From: Diplocarpon mali
Lineage: Eukaryota; Ascomycota; Leotiomycetes; Helotiales; Drepanopezizaceae
Assembly (NCBI GenBank): GCA_024741835.1
Contig: JAENRP010000397.1
Coordinates: 1-37,495 of the forward strand
Length of the DNA: 37,495 bases
Reading direction: 5' to 3'
Each line of letters begins with the position of its first letter. The stretch's first letter is position 1. The position numbers and the translations under genes are program-made. This document shows positions 29,131 through 37,495 of the stretch, one piece after another. A model generated the notes under the pieces. That model saw only the letters and a list, made by a program, of their open reading frames with translations. It had not been told where the DNA came from and searched no databases.

Positions 29131-29239
29131 AGCTAAACCGATAATAGATTATTGACTTCCCTTAGAAAGCACTTGCGCTGCAACTATTAGTAAGAAGTTG
29201 AATAAGACTTGTAATAAGAGGCGAGCAATCGGCGAATAA

Positions 29240-29365
29240 GAGGTATGATTCCCTATTTAGCCAACCTATATTATAAGAGGTATGATTCCTTACTCTATAA
29301 CCCTTTAGTATTATAAGAGGCATGATTCTTTACTTTACTATATTTTATAAGAGGTGTAATTCCCT
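29240..29365 (+). repeat. C2 leader: four GAGGTATGATTCC-like units
   Basis: GAGGTATGATT, GAGGTATGATT, GAGGCATGATT and GAGGTGTAATT at intervals of about 37-40 bp. Same as C1 4434-4562. Confidence 0.7.
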
Positions 29366-29509
29366 GCGTTATAGCCTAAAAACCCTTTTCGATAAGAGGA
29401 CTTCCTCCCTATTTAATACTTCTATAATACCTACTATTTAATCATTTCGACTTTTCGATAGGAGGAGTGCCTTTTACTATTTAATTTATTTGATTTTAAA
29501 TGCAATTCT

Positions 29510-30600
29510 ATTCGAAACGGCAATAGCTTCTAATTCCAATCGAAACACTAGACCTAAAGACCTCTAACTCTCTTAAAAGAACTGGTAATAATAGTTTAAT
29601 AATTTAAAGCTTTACTTTAAGAGCAAAGGCATCGAAATAGCAATTTAAAAGATACTTATTAAATACGCAAGAATAGCCCCCTATACTCCTTCTACTGATT
29701 TATCTACTTTTACTTTAATAGCTAATATAACTGCTAAGGATTTACTAAATAAACTAAATAAGCTTAGCCTAAAAGCTTTAATAGATAATAATTAAGAATT
29801 ATAAAGGTAGATTTTAAATATAGAAAAGGAGAAGGAGTATAAGCTAGCCTTAGCCAAATGTAAGCTTAAGATTAATAAAAGTTTAAGTAATAAAGATTAA
29901 GATTTTATTTAAGTTTATAATAATACGAAGATAAGATAGGATACTTTAAAGGTAAAATACTCTTAAACAACTGCCTTTAATACTTAGTATCTACTATAGT
30001 AGATTACTTTATTTTAATATAGAAAAGATAAAGATAATAAGGATATAGATATAAATATAGACTTTACTTAATCTATACTATATAAAGCGAAGAGGAGAGT
30101 AAGAGCCGCAGATCCTAGGATAGCTTTAACTTTTAAAGAAACTTAGCTTTTTAGTTTCCTATTTAATAGCCTCCCTCTTAAGTTCGCTATTATAAAACAA
30201 TCTCTTCTTATCTAACCTAACCTTAAGATCTATAAGAAGATCGACCTCCTTTAAATTATTAAGTAAGACCTTAAAGGACGCTTTAAATTAGTAAATGCTG
30301 CGTTATAAGGTAATAATAAGCTTAAGAAGAGGAAGGAGCATAGGATAAGCCCTTAAGCTTATCGGGGATACTACTTCTATAATAGTGCTTATAATATTAC
30401 TAATTGTAAAGTTAAAAGGCAATTGATTAATATAGTTGCTAGCTTTAATATTAAGAAGCAATTGAAGCAGAAGTTAAGAAGCAAACTGCCCTTATCCTAC
30501 CGAAGGCTATAACTACTAAGGAAAGGTAAAGGAAAAGGCTATTTAGCCAAAACTTTAATAGATACTTTTAATAATAATAGTAGGTTATTTAAACCTAAAT
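29510..30600 (+). pseudogene. gag: C2 gag remnant with CCHC knuckle
   Basis: Parallel to C1 gag. The knuckle at 30369-30410 reads YYFY..A-Y..TNC, keeping the final Cys that C1 lost, whereas C1 kept the first. Stops replace Gln. Confidence 0.8.
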
Positions 30601-30639
30601 CCACTTTTGATAATTTAGATAATAATTATAATAAAGATG

Positions 30640-31042
30640 CTTATATTTTAAAAGCCGATCTTTATAAGATCTTTAAATCCAATTGGTATAGTAATACTAG
30701 TTATATAGCATATATAACTAATAAACCCTACCTATTTAAAGGCCTACTTATTAAAATAAAAAGGCGCTCTATTAAGATTAGTAGTAGAAGGTTATATATA
30801 AACTCGATAGGTATAGTAGAAATGAATATTATTAGCATTTCTTTCCTTTTGCAAAATGTTCTCCTTATACTTAGCTTAAGTATTAATCTTTTATCTAGTC
30901 GCAAGATTTATATAGAATTGAATTATATAAGAGTTTTTAATAATTAATTTATATAGTTTATAAATAATAACTATAAAGTGATCTATAAAGCTAAAATTAA
31001 AGATGGACTTTATATTATTTTAAAGGTAATATTATAGAAATT
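30640..31042 (+). pseudogene. C2 protease remnant
   Basis: The active site begins at 30693, reading N-T-S...A-Y-I-T after an intact Trp codon (30684-30686), i.e. a W..D-T-G...A-H-I-T box with Asp, Gly and His lost. Ends in LLS followed by DGLYII just before the array. Confidence 0.8.
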
Positions 31043-31043
31043 G

Positions 31044-31467
31044 ACTCTTAAGCTAGACCTATAAGTAGATTCCTTTAAGGAAAGTGCAATCTTTGCCTTA
31101 ATACAATTAAGCGAGAATAGAGAGAATAAATAGACTCTTAAGCTAGGATTGCAAGTGAAATTTATAAAAATAACTCCTAAGCTAAGATTATAAGTAGAAT
31201 GCAATATATCTTTAAAGATAACTCTTAAGCTAAGATTATAAGTGAATTTAATAGAAATAACTCTTAAGCTAAGATTGCGAATAGATTCTGCAGATTTACT
31301 AATAATAACTCTTAGACTAAGATCGTAAATGAAATTTATAAAAATGACTTCTAAGCTAGGACTGCGAGTAAACTTTGCAAATTCATTAGAAACGACTCCT
31401 AAGCTAAGACTGCGAGTAGATCTTGCGGTTTTATTAAAAACAACTCTTAAGCCAGGCTCGCAACTGG
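31044..31467 (+). repeat. in-frame array of palindromic units in C2 pol (9 units)
   Basis: First unit at 31044-31066, then units starting at 31133, 31172, 31220, 31259, 31307, 31346, 31394 and 31442. Periods are 39, 48, 39, 48, 39, 48 and 48 bp, all in frame. Compared with C1 one 48-bp unit near the end is missing; the order of 39 and 48 units is otherwise the same. The complementary strand of the array stays open for 155 codons (31010-31477) because the palindrome reads without stops both ways. Confidence 0.9.
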
Positions 31468-31539
31468 AAAATGGCAAAACCTCAAACTGCTATTACTAGT
31501 CCTTTTTAGCTATTAATAATAAAGTATCGATTGACAATA

Positions 31540-32570
31540 GGCTACTAAAGCTATTAGAAGCCGAAAGCCTATTAAGGTATTAGCTAATATATAAAAGATT
31601 CGCGCATCTAAGGCTAGAGAAATTAAAGGGCCTATATAAGGTCTTAACCTTAAAATAGAAGATCTAAGTATTAAAGGATCGCTTAATATACTGAATTTGC
31701 AAGCTGATAAAACTTTGAAATCGGACGCAAACTAAGCTTAATCTATAGAAAGATTTAATACTAGTACTAATATCTATTAATACTACCGGACTATTTACAA
31801 CTTCGATTAAAGGAAATAATTAGTTTTCTTAAATAGTAGATAATTCTACTTAATAGATATAGACCATTTGCACTAAGACTAAATCTAAGCTTATAGAAAA
31901 GCTAGAAACTTAAAAAGTAATAGAAGAATACTAGACTTAATTAAAGCTAATAGCTATTAGGTCTAATAACGTATTAAAGATTAGGGCAAAGCTTAATAAA
32001 TAGGTAAAATAAGGAGTTTACTATAAATTAACTATAATATATAAAAGTTCCTATTAAAATAGCATCGCTAAGCGAATCATCTAATAAGTAGAGACTGACT
32101 ATTGCACTTTATTATAAGATGCTAACCTGCTATTAGAATTCTTAGACCTTGCGATTAAGGCAGATATATACTTATAAAATAGAATAGGTAGTAGACTAAT
32201 AGTTAATAGCATTTGAATATCGCTATATAAGGCATATTTTAAATAGAAATTAAGCTTAAACTATATCTATATCTTTAGAAGCGTCTGCTACTCTTATATT
32301 AGCCCAAAGTCCTAGCCCGCGGGTATAAAGAGTAAGAAGCTAATAGACTAAAGTAGAGAGTATATATTTATTAAGTATATTAAATAGATAATAAAGCAAT
32401 AGATAGTATATATGCTAGATCTAAGGTAAGTAATTATATCTTTAATAGTTAAGTTTAACAAATCTTAAAATAAAGGAGAGCTATCTTTAAAGCTTTATAT
32501 ACCTAAAGATTCGTAAGGTATACTACTTAATAGTAATACTATTAAGCCGAATTAATAACCCCTTTCTCTT
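31540..32570 (+). pseudogene. C2 GAG-pre-integrase and integrase remnant
   Basis: RFAHLRLEKLKGLYKVL is around 31600-31650. The zinc C-x2-C at 31689-31700 has its first Cys as Tyr and an Arg turned to stop. The C-terminal NRIGSRLIVNSI, then a stop, then S-L-Y-K-A-Y-F-K is around 32180-32240. Same domain order as C1. Confidence 0.8.
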
Positions 32571-32869
32571 AGCTTAAGTATATTAAGTGCACCTATTGAT
32601 CGACGACCTATTAATCGCCTAAAGGCTGAATAGACTATTCCTATCGTCTGCGAACTACTTAAAGTATAGAATAACTTCGATATTATTATCCCTTTAATTA
32701 AAGCACTTATAGTAAAGGATATTCCTAAAATAGGTATAAGTAATAATAAGCCTTTACTATTAGAAAGCGGTTCCTTAAATAATAAGCCTATAGAATCCAT
32801 AGCCGAACCTACGCCTTTAAGGAAGAATAGAGACTTAGAATCAGAAGATACCTTAAATGAACGTAAGTT

Positions 32870-34181
32870 TAAGCGTATCTAGGCTATAATAGCGCATAGG
32901 ATCTACGAGCTCGAACTTTAATAGAGCTTTAATAAAGATAATGCATTCCTAGCTGCTAAGAGGATAATAAAAATCTCTCTTCTAAAGACGTACGATAAAG
33001 CTATTAACGATCTAGAGAATAGAGTAGTATAGAATAAGGCAATTTAAGAGGAGATAAGCTCTTTTACTATAAATAGTATATAGATAAAGGAACTAATACT
33101 AAAGGATATAAACCTAATATTAATAAAGTAGGTCTTTATAATTAAGATATATATAGATAGGACCCTAGAATGTTATAAGGTAAGGCTTATAGCTAAGGGC
33201 TTCTCCTAATAGTATAGAGAAGACTACTTCGATATATTCGCACTAATAGTTCATATAGACACCCTTTATATATTTATAGTAATAATAGCTATTAAAAACC
33301 TTAAATGCAAATAGTATAATATTAAAAATGCATTTACTAAAGCGATTATAAAGGAACGGATCTTTCTCTCTTAACCTAATAGTATTCCTATACGCGCTAG
33401 CCACTCTTTCTATATACTTTGTAGTATCTATAGGCTTAAATAATCAGCCTATGATTAGAACCTCTTATATAGCTCTACTTTAGTAGAAATGGGATTTGTT
33501 TAAAGCCTAGCTAACCCTTATCTATTTACCTATATTAAGCGTAGAATTAAGTTGCTACTATATATTAATAATATTACTATAACTGCGAAGATAACTACTT
33601 AATTAGATTGGTTTTTTATAACTATTTAGAAACGTTTTAATACTAAGGATTTAAAGGGAATTTATAAGATCTTTAGCATCTGCATTATAAGGAACCGCTC
33701 TACTTAAGAACTCTAGTTAGACTAAGAGCAGTATATTAAGAAGATCCTAGACCGAATAGGACTCTCTACTTATACTTCTAACTTTAAGCCAAAGCGTACT
33801 CCAATCAAAGGAAAGTATAATAAGTTAGAGCCTACTAATAAAAATAAGCAAAGAGGAGATTTAAAGAAGTACTAATAGGATATTAGAGCGATTATATATA
33901 CTATAGTATATATAAGACTAGATATCGCCTTTATTACTAGGCAACTTAATCAAAACCTAAAGGATCTAATGATTTAATATAAGAATATAATCAAGCGACT
34001 TAAAAGGTACCTTCGATCGATAATCATATAAAAGGTAAGATATAAACTAACGAAATATATAAGTGCAAAGCTTAAGGTATATACCGATTCTAACTAAGCA
34101 AATATAAAAGGTCGGAAAAGTATATTTAAAAGTATAGCAGTATTATATAGCAGACCTATATTATAAGGAAGTAGGAAGTAG
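32870..34181 (+). pseudogene. C2 reverse transcriptase and RNase H, 3' truncated
   Basis: Runs uninterrupted across the site where G2 entered C1 (33249-33253). The catalytic box is Y-I-N-N at 33561-33572. RNase H begins around 34080 with a T-D-S-N-type text and is cut at 34181 by the G4 LTR, before the STxAEY box. Confidence 0.85.
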
Positions 34182-34426
34182 TATAGAGACCTGAGATGGA
34201 TAGGTCTTATGACATATATTATATGATCGGCGCAGGACGGTAGGAGGATAAAAGGGCCATCTTCTATATATAGAGATAGCGCGTATCGCTATAGTACTAA
34301 ATATACTCTATACTTAGGACTTATTCCTAATATCTTATTTAAAAGAGCCCGCTTATAGTGCTTCCTCCTCTTGTTTTTAGGTCTTCCCTTAGGCCTATTC
34401 TTATATTATCTCCCCTTTGTTTTATA
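34182..34426 (+). repeat. 5' LTR of G4 (245 bp)
   Basis: TATAGAGACC start, GTTTTATA end. The match to 2812-3057 falls off at both ends, which sets the borders. No tRNA-like primer site recognised in TTAGTAACCTACGC that follows. Confidence 0.72.
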
Positions 34427-34800
34427 TTAGTAACCTACGCAAGGACCGATTTCTTAAGATTTCCGTCCTTATATAATCTTATCGATCTCTTAATTTATAG
34501 ATAAGAGACCAGCCTTTTGAAAAATATATCTTTGAAATATTTATAGCATTTTGATCAACTTTAAAAACCTTATCCTCAATCGCTTAATTACTTAGAACTG
34601 TCGATTTTCATTTAGCAACTATTAATAACTTTAGATTTTCCCTTTTCGGCTTTGCTTTAAAAACCCCTATTTTCTTCTTTAACTTTAAGATTTTCGGAAT
34701 TTTCGGCTTCCTAGTATGAAAAGTTTAGCAAACCCTATAATAGCAATCTCAAATAGTAGTAGTTTCAAGTACTTAAGTAATATTAAGCGCAAACTCCAAT
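34427..34800 (+). other. G4 leader
   Basis: AT-rich, no open frame and no repeat recognised. Contains a short inverted pair GATCTCTTA/TAAGAGACC near 34483-34512. Confidence 0.5.
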
Positions 34801-35101
34801 TAGAAGTACCTCTTTAGAATCTTTAGAAATCCGAATCTGATAATTCAGCCGCCTTAGCTTAATAGAACTTTAAAAATTGCCTTAGAATCGTCTTTAAAGA
34901 CCCCTTTATTTTAAGGACTAATAGGAATTGGCCTAAAGGCTAAGAAGAATCTTATATATAAACCTTATCTTAGAAATTGGTCTTAGATTAAGTAAACCTT
35001 ATCTTATTATAATTAATTGTAATGCTTTTATTAGCTATTTAATACCTATTTAAAATCTCTTAGCAAACTTAGATTAAACTTTTAATAGAATCCGGAATTC
35101 T

Positions 35102-35124
35102 ACTCCTAAGCTTAGCCTATAAGT
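35102..35124 (+). repeat. palindromic 23-bp unit in G4, first site
   Basis: ACTCCTAAGCT then TAGCCTATAAGT, preceded by GGAATTCT as in the gypsy linker units. Confidence 0.85.
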
Positions 35125-36110
35125 CAAAGGATAAAAAGACATCTTTAAATAACTTAAGGCTGCTACTTACTTTTTTAATATTAATACTAGAAAATATTAA
35201 AAATAATATTAATTTTAAACTTTTCGCTAACCCTTTATTTAAATCTTTTTAAACTAGTCCTAATCACTTTAAGATTGACTTAGATTCTAAATATTCTTTA
35301 AGCCCTTTTGAATTTCGAAGTACTCCTTTTAATAACCAATTACACAATATCGAAGCTTCTCCTTTACCCCTTATAGATTCTATTAATCTAAATGGTTAAT
35401 ATAAAACGATAATAGCCATATTTAAGGCTATTATTAGCTACTTTCCCCTTTTTAGTTCCCTTAGTGCTCCTTACTTTATAAGAGCTAATATTACTAATTT
35501 CCTTAAATAATATAAGGAAACTTATTACGATTTTAGTATTCTATAAGCAGATATGATTTCTAAGCTCCTTTGCTACTATAATTATATAAGTAAAGATATT
35601 ATCAAATCCCTCTTTAAATAGAAAATACATAGTTTATAAGAACTCTTTATTAAGGCTCTTAAGTCTGAATTCCGAGAATTTAATAGATAGTAGATTCGCA
35701 ATACTTTGGCTTTCTTAAAGGAATTTATTCTAGTTACTCGAACTCCTAAGGAACTCAAGAACTACTATTAGACTTCTACTTATATATCGAATACTTTAAT
35801 TAGCTAGAAAATACTTAGTAAATTTAAAAGAGGCCGCCTTTTCTTACTTAAATTACCTACTAGCCTTTAAAATAAGATTATTAAGCATTTTAGGATTAAT
35901 AAGTAAGACCTTATAACCTTTGCCTTATTTAAGGAATTCTCGGCCTTTGCTTTAAAATCAGATCTTAGTAAAAGAACTATTAATACTATAAAATAGGAAA
36001 AAGCCTTTACTTCCTCTTATATTAAAGACCTTAAGAGCTTGGTCTAAGAATACTCGAAGGCTCTAGAAGTTATAAAGGAGGCAAAGAAGAACCTAATAGT
36101 TATACCTTTC

Positions 36111-36133
36111 ACTTATAGGCCCGACCTAAGAGT
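36111..36133 (-). repeat. palindromic 23-bp unit in G4, second site, inverted
   Basis: ACTTATAGGCC then CGACCTAAGAGT. On the plus strand it reads T-Y-R-P-D-L-R-V in the gag frame, so this is the opposite orientation to the other coding-strand units. Confidence 0.82.
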
Positions 36134-36439
36134 AAGATCTAACCTTAGAATTAAGGAACTTAAAACCTAATTTGCAGAACTTTAAATCTAGAGCTTAGAA
36201 ACTAAGATTAATAATTTCTTATAGGAAAAATAGCATATTTCCTAATTTAGTAATAGGTAAAACTCGGCTACTATAAGCCAACTTAGTAGTTCCTATTACC
36301 AGACTCCTGCTTCTTATCATTCGGAATAACCAGCTAATATAAGAACTCAAACAGTTAATTAAAGAAAGAGAAATTGATCCTAACTAGCACTTTGCTAATA
36401 TCAATGCTATAAGATACTAAAGGAATAGCAATAGAAGAA

Positions 36440-36610
36440 GACTAACTTGCAACTTTTGCAATAATAAGGAACTTAATTGCCCTTTATATAAGTATTGCAA
36501 CAATTATCCTCTTTTCTATCGTTTTATTAATACTAAGGTTATATATATTAATAAGTATAAGATGCTTTATATTAGAGATCCTAGGCTAGACGCTATTTCT
36601 ATTAAAAAAT
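36440..36610 (+). pseudogene. G4 nucleocapsid cysteine box
   Basis: T-C-N-F-C-N-N-K-E-L-N-C-P-L-Y-K-Y-C is open from about 36444, a C-x2-C-x6-C-x5-C arrangement in which the expected His is not obvious, followed by RFINTKV and RDPRLDAI before a TAA. Spacing differs from a canonical CCHC knuckle, so it may be a variant or have shifted by indel. Confidence 0.65.
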
Positions 36611-37495
36611 ACTAAAATCGTTTATAGCTATAGACTATTCAAATAATAATATATAGTATAAAGTAGGATAAAGATTTAGCTAAACGAAAGCGCATTATTA
36701 AAATAAACTCTAAAGTCCTAACTTATATATATATAAGTCTAGCTAGCAATCTACTTAAAGGAGTGCTTATTAATCAAACTTTAAACTAGACTGCTACTAA
36801 AGTCAAAGGAATCTCTATTTTAAAGTAGGTTAATAATAATATATTTACTAATATTAATACTACTTCTGTATCTAGAAACCCTTAGAATACTTAGCGTCCT
36901 TCTAGATCTATTACTCCTTTAATACTAATAAAACCAGCCAAAGTCTAGAAATTAACGCATGCGACTTAGGAATCTTAGTATAAAGTCCAAATGCTAAAAG
37001 ACACTTAATAATTTAAAACTATAATAGATAAAGATAAAGCTAATATAATAGACAAATTAATTAAAGATATAATAAATAAAGATAGCTTTAAGTTTAAAGA
37101 TTAAGAAGTTGAAGTTATTAAGCAGACCTTTGATCTTAAGCGAAAGAGATAGATATTAAAACGGGAAAAATTCATCAATAAATACGCTAGTTCAACCGCA
37201 ATAGAGAAAGCTATAGAGAATATTATAGCTTAATAAATTAACCTCATATTTAAAGACCTATTTAATTTGATTAGACGCTTTAATAAAGTGCTAAAAAAGC
37301 ATATCTTAATTGCTTTTAAAGATTTGAATAATAATAAGGAAATGGAAATTGTAATATAAAAGAACTTTAAGAAGCACTTAACCTTAATCAAATATCTTTA
37401 GATTATAAAAGATAAAGGAACCTAAAGGTATTATAATATTATAGTAATAGCTTTAATATCTTAGAATATTAATTAAAATTATTTAATAGTTATAA
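36610..37495 (+). other. G4 downstream region, unassigned
   Basis: Eroded sequence with short open pieces (for example HILIAFKDLNNNKEMEIV near 37300) but no protease, RT or integrase motif that I can place. Expected to be the protease side of pol by position only. Confidence 0.45.

Larger units (their letters stand above)
28923..34181 (+). mobile_element. C2: Ty1/copia retrotransposon, 3' end lost to G4
   Basis: Second copy of the C1 family, inserted in G1 RT. Its presumed target duplication AAGAT is at 28414-28418 on the left; the right side is not in the window. The first three LTR bases are also present left of M2 (28419-28421). Collinear with C1 from LTR to RNase H but without G2, so it supplies the empty site. 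Stops at 34181 where the G4 LTR begins. RIP-mutated, with a different set of stops than C1. Confidence 0.93.
34800..36160 (+). pseudogene. gag: G4 gag remnant (matrix/capsid)
   Basis: Structural protein. A capsid-like segment is readable around 35450-35760: APYFIRANITNFLK, then DFSIL, CYYNYISKDIIKSLFK, ELFIKALKSEFREF and TLAFLKEFIL, broken by stops at Gln, Trp and Arg codons. This pattern (a conserved PYFxGxNITxFLxxY region, then S-L-P and a helical tail) is typical of fungal LTR-element gag. Palindromic units lie near the N-terminus (35102-35124) and between capsid and cysteine box (36111-36133). The downstream part is rich in Gln-derived stops and may be a coiled coil. Confidence 0.7.
34182..37495 (+). 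mobile_element. G4: third LTR retrotransposon family, 5' part, runs off right edge
   Basis: Begins with a 245-bp LTR homologous to the solo LTR at 2812-3057, then a leader, gag with a cysteine box and further eroded sequence. No RT, integrase or 3' LTR is within the window, so assignment to gypsy or copia is not certain; the gag type resembles fungal gypsy elements. It inserted in C2 RNase H; its target duplication would be AGTAG (34177-34181). RIP-mutated. Confidence 0.8.

Noticed and set aside
31010..31477. Minus-strand open frame of 155 codons
   Set aside because: It is antisense to the C2 palindrome array. The palindrome reads without stops on both strands, so the frame is a by-product. 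No start context or homologous protein is evident.
32300..32330. CCTAGCCCGCGGGTATAAAG resembling the palindrome
   Set aside because: It belongs to the conserved integrase C-terminal text before KSKKLID and lacks the ACTC/GAGT arms.
32552..32800. 82-codon minus-strand frame
   Set aside because: Antisense to the C2 region between integrase and RT; sense-strand frame assignments explain the DNA.
34427..34440. tRNA primer site for G4
   Set aside because: TTAGTAACCTACGC does not match a tRNA end I can name and the LTR border is uncertain by a few bases.

Overview
The window has the look of a heterochromatic, AT-rich block from a filamentous ascomycete genome. I find no intact host gene, rRNA, tRNA or CRISPR array. 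Almost all of it consists of dead LTR retrotransposons stacked inside one another. Reading frames carry TAG/TAA where glutamine is expected, catalytic Asp and Gly codons read as Asn, Ser or Arg, Cys and His codons read as Tyr, and CpA/TpG is scarce in internal regions while TpA is abundant. This is the signature of repeat-induced point mutation (RIP). Every call below is therefore a pseudogene recognised from short surviving motifs and from comparison between copies inside the window.

Layout. G0, a Ty3/gypsy element on the minus strand, runs off the left edge (1-2786). A 380-bp spacer follows (2787-3166) holding a probable solo LTR of a different family. G1, a plus-strand gypsy element of the same family as G0, starts at 3167. 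It is split by copia element C1 (4117-25196). C1 is split inside its reverse transcriptase by gypsy element G2 (8495-23380). G2 is split between protease and reverse transcriptase by the minus-strand gypsy element G3 (11866-19658). G3 is split by a miniature element M1 (13968-14577). The four complete insertions C1, G2, G3 and M1 have exact 5-bp target duplications (CTCTC, GTTCG, GAAAC, GAGTG), and the empty sites can be read in sister copies. G1 resumes at 25202 and is cut after its RT YLDD box by a second copia element C2 (from 28923). A miniature element M2 (28422-28920, duplication ATTGT) sits 3 bp inside the C2 end. C2 is cut in RNase H at about 34181 by the 5' LTR of a third family, G4, whose gag region fills the right edge.

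The gypsy family is a chromovirus: gag with CCHC knuckle, DSGA-type protease, RT, RNase H, integrase and a C-terminal chromodomain, with LTRs of 247-275 bp. All complete 5' ends keep a 10-nt self-priming signal next to the LTR. The copia family has 195-bp LTRs and a primer-binding site matching the anticodon stem-loop of initiator tRNA-Met. M2 has a similar primer site and looks like a TRIM.

The most unusual signal is a 23-bp imperfect palindrome, two 11-bp arms ACTCCTAGGCC and GGCCTGCGAGT around one T. It recurs in all three unrelated families, nearly always in linkers between protein domains. It is in single copy, in 45-bp units, or in a copia array of in-frame 39- and 48-bp units. In the copia 3' noncoding tail the spacing is 65 bp, not a multiple of three. 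It reads as [T-P-R-P-G-L-R-V] on one strand and [T-R-R-P-G-L-G-V] on the other. It resembles a eukaryotic counterpart of bacterial protein-coding palindromic elements and is the best candidate here for something undescribed.
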